Positions 34,006 to 43,546 of a stretch of DNA of 64,000 nucleotides are shown one piece after another. The notes beneath the pieces are model-generated. The model was not told the origin of the DNA. It did not search any database and saw nothing but the letters and a program-made list of their open reading frames with translations. Origin of the DNA: Nitrospira sp. (GTDB lineage Bacteria > Nitrospirota > Nitrospiria > Nitrospirales > Nitrospiraceae); contig JARFXR010000001.1 in NCBI GenBank assembly GCA_029194535.1, positions 1,620,721 to 1,684,720 of the forward strand, given 5' to 3'. The translations under genes and the position numbers were made by a program. Every line of letters begins with the position of its first letter. Position 1 is the first letter of the stretch.

Positions 34006-35316
34006 ATGAACTACAGAGGAGGCCGCTTCGCAATTTCAACTGCGAATGGGATCGCCTCTGAGTTGCAGAATTCTAATTATAAAGGCCGAGCAGTTGGGCC
34101 TCCGAGAGTGCTTTTGACGAATACAAATCGCTGGCACAATGCTGCACGACTTTCGATCAACCTCTCCGAGGCCGGCTGTATTGTCGCAGCCGTCTGCCCA
34201 ACGCATCACCCTGTATCGAGGACGGGTGTTGCCCAGCGAATATTCCCCTACAGCGGCGTTCGTCCGCTAAACTCTTTGAGAACTGCGATTGATGCAATTG
34301 CTCCCTCTATCATTATCCCTTGCGATGACCTTGCCGTAGAACATCTGCACGAATTGTATGCGTATGAGTACAAAGGAGAGTCGCCTGGAAGCGAAATCGA
34401 TGACTTGATAGTGCGGTCCTTAGGCTCTCCCGAAAGCTACCCGATAGTCTCCGCTCGCTACGACCTCACCCAGACGGCCGCTCAGGAAGGGATACGTGTG
34501 CCCGATACAGCTCTTCTCAATACAGTGAACGACCTGGAGTCATGGCGCGCACGACAAGCATTCCCCTGGGTGTTGAAGGCCGATGGGACATCGGGTGGCC
34601 GTAGCGTGAAGATCGTATACACTTTAACGGAAGCTGAGCAAAGATTCTCGGAACTGTCCAAGCAGCCTAACTTCGGCCAGGTTCTCAAATGGTTGCTCGT
34701 GGATCGTGAGTCATTCTGGCTACGACATTGGTTGAACCGATGGAGTCCGAGGATCACTATTCAGTCTTACATTAACGGGCATCCGGCGAATTGTGCCGTC
34801 GTATGCTCAGATGGAAGGGTTTTAGCTGGGATTAGCGTTGAGGTGCTTTGTGCGAAGGAACAGACCGGTCCCGCCATTGTTGTACGCGTAATTGACAACA
34901 CGGAGATGATGGGCGCCGCTGAGCGGATTGCGCGCAGGCTGAGGTTGTCCGGTTTATTCGGATTAGATTTTATAATTGAGGAGGGTAGCGGTATGCCCTA
35001 CCTGATTGAGATGAATCCGCGATGTACTCCTCTTTCCCATCTGCGACTTGGCAAGGGAAAAGATTTGATTGCAGCGATTATCGCCCAAATATCGGGTCAA
35101 CCTGCCCAAGAGACTCGGTCGGTCACGTCGAAAGACATAATCGCGTATTTCCCTCAAGCATTGAAAAGCAAAAGCCCAATTCTAGAGTCGGCTTTTCATG
35201 ATATCCCAGAAGAAGCACCAGAATTGGTCCAGGAGATTCTCCATCCTTGGCCAGCACGATGTCTTCTCTTTCGCGCGTACAAACATATCAGCCGCAGTCG
35301 CGACCGACAAATCTAG
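34006..35316 (+). CDS. ATP-grasp domain protein
   Basis: ATP-grasp enzymes join a carboxylate to an amine, thiol or other nucleophile via an acyl phosphate. The 436-residue product has an N-terminal pre-ATP-grasp region (VLLTNTNRWHNAARLSINLS, the Rossmann-like first domain). The ATP-binding strand/loop is FPWVLKADGTSGGRSVKIV (about residues 185-203). The C-terminal metal-binding part is GLFGLDFIIEEGSG then YLIEMNPRCTPLSHLRLGKG. It may attach an amino acid or amine to a uronic acid carboxylate in this polysaccharide, which is inference from the neighbours (dehydrogenase, AsnB, FemAB). Confidence 0.85.
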   Translation: MNYRGGRFAISTANGIASELQNSNYKGRAVGPPRVLLTNTNRWHNAARLSINLSEAGCIVAAVCPTHHPVSRTGVAQRIFPYSGVRPLNSLRTAIDAIAPSIIIPCDDLAVEHLHELYAYEYKGESPGSEIDDLIVRSLGSPESYPIVSARYDLTQTAAQEGIRVPDTALLNTVNDLESWRARQAFPWVLKADGTSGGRSVKIVYTLTEAEQRFSELSKQPNFGQVLKWLLVDRESFWLRHWLNRWSPRITIQSYINGHPANCAVVCSDGRVLAGISVEVLCAKEQTGPAIVVRVIDNTEMMGAAERIARRLRLSGLFGLDFIIEEGSGMPYLIEMNPRCTPLSHLRLGKGKDLIAAIIAQISGQPAQETRSVTSKDIIAYFPQALKSKSPILESAFHDIPEEAPELVQEILHPWPARCLLFRAYKHISRSRDRQI

Positions 35317-35880
35317 TGCGACGTCGGTATCCTGATCAATTCAGAAGTCAGTAAGTTGCACTGCACCAACGTCGTCGTCACCGGTTGACTAGGCCTAGCA
35401 TACAGCGACTCTCCCAATACTATTCGAGCAAGGACATATCTGAATTTCCAGCCCATGTATTACATCCCTAGGTGTTGGTGCAACGCTAGGCGGCGGTATC
35501 AGCTTGGCGAGGGAATGGCAGCGGTCGGGGGAGAGGTTCTTACGGGGGGGCAGGGTGTGGTGCTGTCCCTTGGTGGAGACGAAGTTCTTGCGGCAAGGTG
35601 ATGCTGATCACGATGGTGAACTTCGTCGAGCGCGTCAACGAGGTGGGGGCGGGCGATGTGGAACTTGCGAAGATACGGATGATCCGGATGGCTGCAACGA
35701 AGCCCAGCAGCGAGACAAGGGCGTGCATTGATGTGGGGCGTTCATGTGCTGACTCTGCTTCAGAAGTTGCCCCAATTTGAAGCGGTGTATAACGTCAGGA
35801 ATGCCGGCATCCGGCATAGAGAAGGCGCCCATGCAGATCGGACCATAGAATGACCTGCTCGGAACTGCGGCAACCCGATT
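35317..35880. other. Gene-poor stretch
   Basis: No gene is recognised in these 564 bases. They contain a 9-bp inverted repeat (TGCACCAAC at about 35362, GTTGGTGCA at about 35474). A GC-rich part (35500-35750) has only short frames of low complexity on both strands. It may be a decayed insertion, but no transposase motif could be read. Confidence 0.4.
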
Positions 35881-36651
35881 ATGATACACCTTGCATACGC
35901 CCTCATTAAGTCGTTGTTGTATCCCGAGGTGTGGATACTTATTGGGTTGGGAGTGGGATGCCTTATCTCCTGGTTGAGGCCTTGTCCATATCTAACGCGA
36001 TGTCTCCTCCTTCTGATGGTGGGATTCTACTATGCGCTCACCACATCCCCCTTGACGCATGCACTCGTATGGCCCATGGAATCCTACTATCACTCCCCAC
36101 CTGAGATGCCCATCAATCAAGATGCTCTGGTCATTTTCGGATCGGATAGCCCGGGTCGTCCCGACCACGGAGAACCGACGATCATTGGAACCGGGAACGT
36201 CGATCTTCTCGTCTGTGGGCTTGTGTATGCGAAAGCAGGCGCTGCTCGAAAGGTCGTATTCACAGGTAGCGCAACCGGTGTGTTTCAACGCAGTACCCCG
36301 GGGTCCATCGTGATGGAGAAGTGGGCTGGGGTATTGGGATATCCCCTTGAGTCAATCATCGTTGAGGATACTGCTAGCGCAACGCACGAAAGGGCACGTG
36401 CCTTGAAGCAGATTTTGGGATCGAGCAATCAAATCCTGCTGGTTGACTCAGCAATCCATCTGCGGCGTTCTGTGGCCGCTTTTGAAAAGGAAGGGTTTAA
36501 TGTGACGCCGATTCCCTGCAACTACATCACGTCGACCGATTCTTGGGACCTTGGTGATTTCGTGCCTTCGGCGAGTAATCTTGGCGCTAATGCGGCCGCT
36601 ATTCATGAGTATGTCGGTCTTCTAAAGTATTGGATGGCTGGACAAATTTGA
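35881..36651 (+). CDS. YdcF/ElyC (DUF218) family membrane protein
   Basis: The 256-residue protein has two N-terminal membrane segments (about residues 12-33 and 40-58) and a periplasmic DUF218 domain. Visible motifs are ALVIFGSDSPGRPDHGEPTI, VVFTGSATG, the acid motif IIVEDTASATHERARAL and LLVDSAIHLRRSVAAFEKEG. ElyC and SanA relatives influence cell-envelope polymer assembly and undecaprenyl-linked intermediates. This member could serve the lipid-carrier economy of the polysaccharide, which is inference. It ends just before an asnB relic. Confidence 0.85.
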   Translation: MIHLAYALIKSLLYPEVWILIGLGVGCLISWLRPCPYLTRCLLLLMVGFYYALTTSPLTHALVWPMESYYHSPPEMPINQDALVIFGSDSPGRPDHGEPTIIGTGNVDLLVCGLVYAKAGAARKVVFTGSATGVFQRSTPGSIVMEKWAGVLGYPLESIIVEDTASATHERARALKQILGSSNQILLVDSAIHLRRSVAAFEKEGFNVTPIPCNYITSTDSWDLGDFVPSASNLGANAAAIHEYVGLLKYWMAGQI

Positions 36652-36797
36652 GTACCGGTTTGATCGCAAGATGCAGAGAGGGTCTGCATCAATTCACTCT
36701 GCAGGGCGAGTCAGGCAGTTTTCGTTGGCATCTCATGGGAATTCACCTCCTTATGATCTGCTGTAAGGCGGTCTCGAAGTACTACATAGGGGTAAAT

Positions 36798-36945
36798 AGG
36801 TGTGGGATCGCAGGGGTGCTCCATTTCGAAAATGAGAGAAAGATCGACAAGGGAATCCTCGAATGGATGACGAAGGTGTTGTCCCATCGAGGTGACCGTC
36901 CCCCCGAAAACGAGACCATTGGCTTGGGAAGTCCGGCTGTCCTGA
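36798..36945 (+). pseudogene. Truncated asparagine synthase gene start
   Basis: Bases from 36801 encode CGIAGVLHFENERKIDKGIL, then EWMTKVLSHRG and shortly NETIGLG. This matches the N-terminal glutaminase domain of the complete asparagine synthase at 45870 (CGIAGILHFDEGKKVDEVTL, NVLSHRGPDGE, NIGLG). The initiator position reads AGG instead of ATG, the middle is deleted, and the frame runs directly into an IS3-type relic. It is an independent, older asnB copy, not a recent duplicate, since the DNA has diverged. Confidence 0.8.
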
Positions 36946-36956
36946 GATGGGCCCAC

Positions 36957-37700
36957 AGGAGGGGTCAGGAAACGGAAACAGCTTATGGAGGAACAGCTCA
37001 TCACGATGCTCAAGGATGCCCAGGGGGGCATCGGAGCCCCAGAGATTTTCCGCAATCACGGCATCTCGGACGCTACGTTTTATACATGGCGGCGAAATCT
37101 GCCGGCCTTGAAGTCAGTGACGTGAAGAAACTCCGCCAGCTGGAGGACGAAAACCGGCGGCTATAACAGACGGTGGCTGAGCCGGCGCTCTACGTCCAGG
37201 CGCTGAAAGCGATCACCGCAAAGCACTGGTAGGGTCCAAGACGAAGCGAACGGCGGCGCGGTGGATGGCCGAGCGCTTTGGGCTGAGTCAGCGATGGGTC
37301 TGTCGATTGCTCGGGTTGGACCGGAATACGCTCCGGTACCGCCATCACCGTCAGGAGGATAGGGCCTCCAGACGCGGATTGGTGAGATTGCCGAGACCAA
37401 ACGACGCGATGGCTGCCCGCGGATCTATGTGCGGTTACGGCGGGAGGGTTGGCGGGTGAATTACCAGAAGGTGGAGCGGATCAATTGAGAAGAAGGACTC
37501 TCGTGTCGCCGTCGGGCGACGAAGACGGCCACGGCCGTTGCCCTAATGCTTGACAATAGTTCGGAATGCGCCGGGACGACCTTGTATGCCTTGGCGGTTC
37601 AGCACGGCGTGCCTCCCCACTTCATTCAGCCAGAGAAACCGGTGGGAATGTGTCACCCCAGGAGTTCATTCACAACTATCAAACCAGGACCCAGTTGACA
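36957..37700 (+). pseudogene. IS3-family element relic (OrfA and OrfB)
   Basis: An OrfA-like sequence starts around 36960 (RKRKQLMEEQLITMLKDAQG, then RNHGISDATFYTWRRNLP). It then shifts frame (GLEVSDVKKLRQLEDENRRL), with a nonsense codon at the leucine-zipper. OrfB follows from about 37220 (MAERFGLSQRWVCRLLGLD), then RRDGCPRIYVRLRREGWRVN in another frame. The DDE core is deleted; a last piece (VQHGVPPHFIQPEKP) shows the conserved 'FI-PGKP' region. It therefore cannot be active. Confidence 0.75.
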
Positions 37701-37852
37701 CAGGAGTTAACTTCTTCGGCTTTGGTGTAATGAACGGGGGAGGGTCAGAACAGCGATCGATGCTGCTCCGTTAGTGGTTTGGTGAAGAACGGCAACATAA
37801 CAGGGTTGTTCACATTAACAGATCGTATCGGGTCTTTCATGGATTGTGCGAA

Positions 37853-39073
37853 ATGACTCACAACCCAGCGACAGGCATCAGAGACTGTATCGCCAGCCTT
37901 ATGGCTTACTGTGGCGGGAATAACTGGGCGGGGTTTGATCCCTACGATGCCTTAAATAGTCGACTGTTCAGCCTTACACCATTTGCAAGAAGCAGGGTCT
38001 GCAGAATAGCGATCACTCAAATCATGAAACGGCTTCCGCTCAATCTTCGACCTCTTCTTCTCGTACCACGCGAACAGAACCCAAAAGCGATCGCACTATT
38101 TCTGGTGGCGTTACTGAAACTCTCAAAGCTCGGGCTGCTTGAGCCGAAAGATCTTGTCGAAGGCATGGTCGAAAGGTTAGTCACGCTTCGGTCACCAAAT
38201 ACTTCTTACTGGTGCTGGGGGTACAGCTTTCCTTGGCAGACGCGGACAGATCTCGTGCCTCGCTGGGCACCGAATCTCGTGTGCACAGCATTCGTAGCCG
38301 ATGCCTTGCTAGATCTTTATGAGGAAAAGCATGAGCCGCGGTACTTGAATATGGCGGTCAGCGCGGGGGAGTACATCATAAATGATCTCTATTGGACTGA
38401 GGACGGTTCTGCTTGTGGATTTAGCTATCCCATCCCCGGGATACGAGCGCGGGTTCACAATGCGAACTTTTTAGGTTCCGCTCTGTTAAGTAGGATTTAC
38501 AAGCTCACCGGCGAGAAACAGTTCATCGAGCCGGCCCTAAAAGTAGCGCGCTACTCAGCTAGGCGACAACGGGATGACGGATCGTGGGACTATGGAGAAT
38601 TGCCAAGCCAGAGATGGGTCGATAATTTTCACACCGGGTACAATCTTTGTGCCCTACGGAGTATTGTCCGCCATGGAGAAGCGGGAGAATTTGAATCCCA
38701 TCTTCGCCTAGGGTTTGAGTTCTACAGAAAGCATTTTATCAATGTAGATGGTGAGCCAAGATATTTTCACAACCAAACATATCCTATCGATATTCATAGT
38801 GTGGCTCAAAGTATTATTACACTACTAGAGCTTAGGGACCTCCGTGAGGACAATGCCGATCTTGCATTTGCAGTTTATGGATGGGCAATGAACCATATGT
38901 GGAATGAGCGAGGGTACTTTTACTATCAGGTCCTCCCTTTGGTTACGAATCGCATCTCGTACATGAGATGGTCTCAAGCATGGATGCTCAAATCGCTTGC
39001 GACGCTTCTGGAGGACCGCGAACATGGGCCTGAGGGCACGTGCCGTCATGAGTCGAGAGAAGTGTCTACATGA
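37853..39073 (+). CDS. Alpha/alpha-barrel protein of polysaccharide loci, function unknown
   Basis: The 406-residue product is helix-rich and has repeating hairpins with aromatic and Arg/Asp-rich turns: APNLVCTAFVADALLDLYEE, then HNANFLGSALLSRIYKLTGE, DDGSWDYGELPSQRWVDNFH, and WAMNHMWNERGYFYYQVLPL. This is like the six- or seven-hairpin toroids of AGE-epimerase, prenyltransferase and glycosidase folds. Proteins of this type occur in many exopolysaccharide clusters, where they are sometimes mislabelled as aminolevulinate dehydratases. Catalysis is unproven. The start ATG at 37853 follows a weak region with a TTG three codons earlier. The stop overlaps the start of the next glycosyltransferase gene. 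Confidence 0.75.
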   Translation: MTHNPATGIRDCIASLMAYCGGNNWAGFDPYDALNSRLFSLTPFARSRVCRIAITQIMKRLPLNLRPLLLVPREQNPKAIALFLVALLKLSKLGLLEPKDLVEGMVERLVTLRSPNTSYWCWGYSFPWQTRTDLVPRWAPNLVCTAFVADALLDLYEEKHEPRYLNMAVSAGEYIINDLYWTEDGSACGFSYPIPGIRARVHNANFLGSALLSRIYKLTGEKQFIEPALKVARYSARRQRDDGSWDYGELPSQRWVDNFHTGYNLCALRSIVRHGEAGEFESHLRLGFEFYRKHFINVDGEPRYFHNQTYPIDIHSVAQSIITLLELRDLREDNADLAFAVYGWAMNHMWNERGYFYYQVLPLVTNRISYMRWSQAWMLKSLATLLEDREHGPEGTCRHESREVST

Positions 39074-40185
39074 CTCGAGTCCTTCTCATTCACGCGGGTA
39101 AGATTCCACACTATCGGGTTCCAATATACTGCTACCTGAGTTCCTATCTCAAGCGTTGCGACTTTGACCTCACCGTTGTGTCGGATGGAATCGAGTCGGG
39201 CAATCCGCACGCCGTCGATTTTCAATATACGGAGATGCCCCTTTCCCTCCTTAGTATCGCTCGGTTCATCTATCGGCATCAGATTGAAGCGATCATTGAT
39301 TATATGGAATTGAGACACTCGTATTTGTTTCCGACATATCTGATCGTAAAGGGAATCATGAGGCGGAAGATTGTTTACTGGGGGCAAGGGTGTGATCTCG
39401 CCGCTACGGACGCTGTCATCAAGAATCTGGCTTACTGGTTCGAGCTACGCATGTGTGACGCCATTATTTTGTATGCGGAACATTTGAAGAAATTTGTGTC
39501 GAGGCAGTTTCACAAAAAGCTCTTTGTAGCCAACAACACGCTTTATTTAAGGTATCGAGGGCTTCCGACCGGTGTGAAGAAAGAGCACGTCCTCCAGAAA
39601 TACGGAATTACGACGAGGAAGAACATTATCTGCGTCGGTCGTATCCAGAAGCGGAAGAGATTGGAACGTCTCGTAGAAGCATTTGTTTACATGAATCGGC
39701 CCGATATCGGGTTGATCCTTGTCGGGCCCGATCCAGACCGAATTCTCGACAAGTTTGTCGGCGGCAATATCTACAAACTCGGCTCCCTCTACGGAGACGA
39801 GAAGTTCGACATTCTTTCTTCGGCGGATGTCTACTGTCTTCCCGGTGCGGTTGGATTAAGCATTATCGACGCCTTCCACTGTGGGCTGCCTTTTGTGACT
39901 GAAGAGGGTGACGAGTCTGCGGAGATTATGTATTTGAAGGATGAGGTGAATGGTTTCATCACACCGAGAGATAACGTGCCGGAAATGGCTCAAACATTGC
40001 TTCTTCTCATCGACAACGACGAGCTTCGGAGCCGCTTCTCTGATGCGGCAAAGCGAGAAATTGCAGACAATGGGAACATCGACAATTTGTGCGCTGGTTT
40101 TAGAGATGCGTTGGCCTATGCCACTGGCCGGGTCGGCGGACTATCGTCCGATGACATAATAATGGGTAAGGCCAAAGGCGGTTAA
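39070..40185 (+). CDS. Glycosyltransferase, GT4 family
   Basis: This is a retaining GT-B glycosyltransferase of 371 residues acting on the lipid-linked repeat unit in the cytoplasm. The C-terminal donor-binding half contains IICVGRIQKRKRLERLVEAF, IGLILVGPDP, VYCLPGAVGLSIIDAFHCGL and then a glutamate-containing segment PFVTEEGDESAE, as in the E-x7-E motif region. The N-terminal half shows the KIPHYRVPIYCYLS acceptor side. It is translationally coupled (ATGA) to the preceding toroid protein gene, and the two probably act in the same step or complex. Confidence 0.87.
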   Translation: MTRVLLIHAGKIPHYRVPIYCYLSSYLKRCDFDLTVVSDGIESGNPHAVDFQYTEMPLSLLSIARFIYRHQIEAIIDYMELRHSYLFPTYLIVKGIMRRKIVYWGQGCDLAATDAVIKNLAYWFELRMCDAIILYAEHLKKFVSRQFHKKLFVANNTLYLRYRGLPTGVKKEHVLQKYGITTRKNIICVGRIQKRKRLERLVEAFVYMNRPDIGLILVGPDPDRILDKFVGGNIYKLGSLYGDEKFDILSSADVYCLPGAVGLSIIDAFHCGLPFVTEEGDESAEIMYLKDEVNGFITPRDNVPEMAQTLLLLIDNDELRSRFSDAAKREIADNGNIDNLCAGFRDALAYATGRVGGLSSDDIIMGKAKGG

Positions 40186-40263
40186 GCGATTGTGATGTCG
40201 TGGAATAGTGTCTAATCTGATTAAGCTCGCACACTTTCCAGTAATCCGCCAATAGAGAAATCC

Positions 40264-41481
40264 ATGATAGGGCTCACGCCCAGGGATCACTGGGAGTACA
40301 GTCTCAGCGACCTTTTTTATGGTTTGGCTGAAACGCTGGCGCCGAGAAATCGAACCGGTAAGCTGAGGATATCGGGACTCGGCGGTTGTATTCCGGTCAG
40401 ATCAGGCAGGGCGGGGCTTGTCACAGCCATTCAGGCACTTAACCTGCCGTCGAAAGCACGGATTGGAGTGCCTCTGTACTGTTGCTCAGCCGTGTTCAAA
40501 GCGATCGAGGAGGCCGGTTGTACGGCCCGCTTCATTGACGTCGAGCCAGAGACGTTTTGTCTGTCCACTGAAGACTTCTTAGCGAAGCGCTCTCAACTGG
40601 ACGCTGTCATCGCCGTTCACATGTATGGAAACCTCTGCGACGTGCCAGCCTTGCGAGAGGTGGCGCAGGGCAAACCGATTATTGAAGACTGCGCGCAGGC
40701 TCTCGGGAGCAAAATTCGTGGCCGCATGGTCGGTTCGTTCGGCAACATTGCGTTTTTCAGTTTTCGCTCCGGGAAATACCTCTCCGTGGGAGAAGGCGGA
40801 GCCTTGTTTTCCATGGATGCGGATATAAACGCTCGAGTCCTTCGATTGACCGATGGAATGATAGCCCCCAGCTACACGGACGAATGCGCTCACGCAGCGA
40901 CAACCTATGTTAAGTCCATTCTTCGGAGGAAACCTCTCTATGGAATCGCAGGTTACCCCCTTTGGGAATTCTTAAATCGAAAGAGACGCTTGTCGGAGAA
41001 ACCCAGCGTCGCACTCGGCCAAATGTTCAGGGTTGATTTTGCTCTCATCCGAAAACGGCTTCCTCTCCTGGACTCGGCGATCATGAGACAGCGGGACAAC
41101 GCCGATTTCTACTCCAACGCGCTCAAACTGGAGTCCGACATGCTCTGCACGGAAAAGCCCGGCATGTTTTATAACCGATATCATTTCCCGGTCGCATTTC
41201 CTTCGATGGAGAGCCGCGACCTGATCGCCGGCTATCTCCTCAAACGGCGGATCGATACGATGAAATACCTTGGCGACATAGTGGAGATTGCCACTGAACA
41301 ATATGGCTATACGGGCGATTGCCCCGTGGCTGAACGCCTATCAAAAAGGACACTCATTATTCCAAGCTACTACAGCCTCCAGAAAAGCGAGATCGAGCGC
41401 ATCGCTGAGCGTCTGAACGAAGGGTGGGCTGAGGCGAGAGGACGCAGCAAGGTTGTCCGTAGTATGGAACTCCTCCGATGA
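40264..41481 (+). CDS. DegT/DnrJ/EryC1 family aminotransferase (second copy)
   Basis: This 405-residue PLP enzyme is more divergent than the copy at 15617. It has SGRAGLVTAIQALNLPSKARIG for cofactor phosphate, VIAVHMYGNLCDVPALREV, PIIEDCAQALGSKIRG (aspartate), and the PLP lysine K171 in FFSFRSGKYLSVGEGGAL. The N-terminus carries ~30 extra residues (HWEYSLSDLFYGLAETLAPR), as seen in a group of polysaccharide-locus aminotransferases that may transfer to non-nucleotide substrates. It opens a short module of deacetylase, FemAB-like protein and GT2. Confidence 0.83.
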   Translation: MIGLTPRDHWEYSLSDLFYGLAETLAPRNRTGKLRISGLGGCIPVRSGRAGLVTAIQALNLPSKARIGVPLYCCSAVFKAIEEAGCTARFIDVEPETFCLSTEDFLAKRSQLDAVIAVHMYGNLCDVPALREVAQGKPIIEDCAQALGSKIRGRMVGSFGNIAFFSFRSGKYLSVGEGGALFSMDADINARVLRLTDGMIAPSYTDECAHAATTYVKSILRRKPLYGIAGYPLWEFLNRKRRLSEKPSVALGQMFRVDFALIRKRLPLLDSAIMRQRDNADFYSNALKLESDMLCTEKPGMFYNRYHFPVAFPSMESRDLIAGYLLKRRIDTMKYLGDIVEIATEQYGYTGDCPVAERLSKRTLIIPSYYSLQKSEIERIAERLNEGWAEARGRSKVVRSMELLR

Positions 41482-41551
41482 GGGAGGTGTCTTCAAATAG
41501 AAACCGGGTCACATAACCTGGAACATTCGAGCGGATGTCCTTGGTTTAGTC

Positions 41552-42547
41552 ATGATTGAATGCATCTTCACAATTGATTATGAAATATACGGGAATGGAG
41601 AAGGGTCTCTAAGAGAACTGGTTTATGAACCATCGGAGCGCCTGAGGGCGATCTTCCGAAAATGGAACACCCGTTTCGTGGTGTTCGTTGAAGTCGCAGA
41701 GTTGGAGATGATAGAGGCTGAACGCGCGGACCTCGGTATCGACCTGGTGAAACGACAGATAAGGGAGTTTTACGAAGAGGGGTTCGAACTGGGACTTCAC
41801 ATCCATCCGCAGTGGTATCAAGGCCGGTACGAAAATGGAAGGTGGTTGCTCGACCACGAAGAATATAACCTGTGCAAACTGCCGCGGGAGCGAATCGTGC
41901 TCATAGTCGATCGAGCGATCGCTTACTTCCGGAAAGTGTTGGGTGACGCAGATTTTACCCCTGCTTCCTTCAGGGCGGGAAACTGGTTATTTCAGCCGAC
42001 AAAGGATGCCGCGGCTGTCTTAGCAGACAGAGGAATAAAGATAGATTCTTCGGTTTTTAAGGGCGGTTTGCAACATAACCATGGATTAGATTATAGGCCG
42101 GCGCGTAAGAACGGATACTATTGGCGCTTTCAGGAAGATGTTAATAAGCCGAATTCCGATGGCCGGTTGATTGAGCTGCCGACCTATTCAGTGATGACTC
42201 CGAGTTGGAAGATGGTAACTCTCAAGCGTATCGGGATGGGTCAGAAGAGCTCCGCCTCTTCGCTAAGAGGTCTGAAAAAGCTTAGACGCTATCTCGATTT
42301 TCTTCGCTTCCGATGTCCCCTCAAATTGGATTTCTGCCGAATGACAATCGGAGAACTAACCGACATGATGGATGAAATAGTCTTCGAAGACCGGAAAGAT
42401 CCGACCGGATTTAGGCCTATCGTCGCAATTGGTCACACCAAGGATTTGGTCGACCTGGATACAGTCGAGTCCTTCCTTAGCTACTTGAAAGAAAAAGGAA
42501 TCGCGGTAACCACATTCGGCGGAGCGTATCCCCGGTGTCAGCGGTGA
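41552..42547 (+). CDS. Polysaccharide deacetylase (NodB homology) family protein
   Basis: This 331-residue protein has a NodB-type barrel with IFTIDYEIYGNGEG at the N-terminus (metal-binding aspartate), LGLHIHPQW (histidine pair), and SFRAGNWLFQPTKDAAAVL, which corresponds to the conserved R-P-P/G region. These enzymes remove N- or O-acyl groups from glycans. No signal peptide is seen, so it may act in the cytoplasm on lipid-linked sugar. Its last codons overlap the start of the FemAB-like gene, indicating coupling. Confidence 0.82.
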   Translation: MIECIFTIDYEIYGNGEGSLRELVYEPSERLRAIFRKWNTRFVVFVEVAELEMIEAERADLGIDLVKRQIREFYEEGFELGLHIHPQWYQGRYENGRWLLDHEEYNLCKLPRERIVLIVDRAIAYFRKVLGDADFTPASFRAGNWLFQPTKDAAAVLADRGIKIDSSVFKGGLQHNHGLDYRPARKNGYYWRFQEDVNKPNSDGRLIELPTYSVMTPSWKMVTLKRIGMGQKSSASSLRGLKKLRRYLDFLRFRCPLKLDFCRMTIGELTDMMDEIVFEDRKDPTGFRPIVAIGHTKDLVDLDTVESFLSYLKEKGIAVTTFGGAYPRCQR

Positions 42548-43530
42548 CGAAGAGCATATGGGCAGAGCCGACAAAAATAGACTGGCGGCCTGACCTCTCC
42601 ATATACGCTTCCGAATCTTACTTGAAATCGGTAAGCGACGAATATGGGTGGATCGGGGGGGTGGACAATTCAGGGAAGCTCCGCTGCGTACTCCCCTATA
42701 CGATCATTCGGAAAACGATGTTTCGCATGGTCCGGTTCCGAGCTGAAACCATTCCATGGGGAGAGGTGCTTGAGAGAGAAGAGGAGAGGCTGTTTTTGAA
42801 CAGGGCCGTTGAATACCTTCGTTCCACCGGGGCTGATATGATCATTCCGGCGACAAATAATGCGATTTTTCGCGTCTGTCCTGACGGTGCGATAGCGGCA
42901 CCCTATGGCACGTTCATCATTGACCTGACCCAAGCGGAGGAAGCACTCTGGACGAATCTTCACTCAAAACATCGCAATGTCATTCGCAGCGCAAAGAACA
43001 AGGGCGTGGAGATCCGATGTGGGACGGAGCATCTTTCGACCGCTTATGATCTGACACGGGAAACGCTTAAGCGATCCAAGCTCAGATTTATGTCAGAGGG
43101 AGAATTTGAACATTTCGTGTGTGGGCTTAATGAGCATGTGAAAATCTTCGTTGCATTTTATCAAGGCTCGCCGCAGGGATGCGCTGTGCTACCTTTCAGC
43201 AGCCATAGCGCGTACTATTTATATGGCGGTAGCGTTTTGAGTCCACTGACCGGGGCGATGAATCTCCTTCAATGGGAAGCAATTCGGACATTCCAAAGTC
43301 TTGGAGTCAAACGTTACGATTTCGTCGGAGTTCGAATTAACCCAGAAAAAGGTTCAAAGCAGGAAGGACTCATGACGTTCAAACAACGTTTTGGAGGAAG
43401 ATTGACCCAGGGGTACATGTGGAAATATTCCTTCAACCCGGTCAAATTTGCAGCATATTCTCTGTCAGTCCGCTTCATGAGGGGCGGCGATATTGTAGAT
43501 CAGGAGAGTCATAAGCTTAAGAATGCCTGA
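42535..43530 (+). CDS. FemAB-like acyltransferase
   Basis: The 331-residue protein belongs to the FemAB/GNAT double-domain family, which transfers an amino-acyl (from tRNA) or acyl group to an amino group. Typical segments are HSKHRNVIRSAKNKGVEIR (residues about 140-160, like the conserved K/R-rich helix), IFVAFYQGSPQGCAVLPFSS, YLYGGSVLSPLTGAMNLLQW, and YDFVGVRINPEKGSKQEGLM with a final FKQRFGG. The start is a GTG overlapping the deacetylase gene. A deacetylase followed by an acyltransferase suggests removal of one N-acyl group and its replacement by another. Confidence 0.82.
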   Translation: MSAVTKSIWAEPTKIDWRPDLSIYASESYLKSVSDEYGWIGGVDNSGKLRCVLPYTIIRKTMFRMVRFRAETIPWGEVLEREEERLFLNRAVEYLRSTGADMIIPATNNAIFRVCPDGAIAAPYGTFIIDLTQAEEALWTNLHSKHRNVIRSAKNKGVEIRCGTEHLSTAYDLTRETLKRSKLRFMSEGEFEHFVCGLNEHVKIFVAFYQGSPQGCAVLPFSSHSAYYLYGGSVLSPLTGAMNLLQWEAIRTFQSLGVKRYDFVGVRINPEKGSKQEGLMTFKQRFGGRLTQGYMWKYSFNPVKFAAYSLSVRFMRGGDIVDQESHKLKNA

Positions 43531-43546
43531 ATTGTAGCGATGACTT

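Noticed and set aside
35504-35880. Possible IS relic in a GC-rich gap
   Set aside because: Frames on both strands gave no transposase motif, so I describe it only as a gene-poor stretch.
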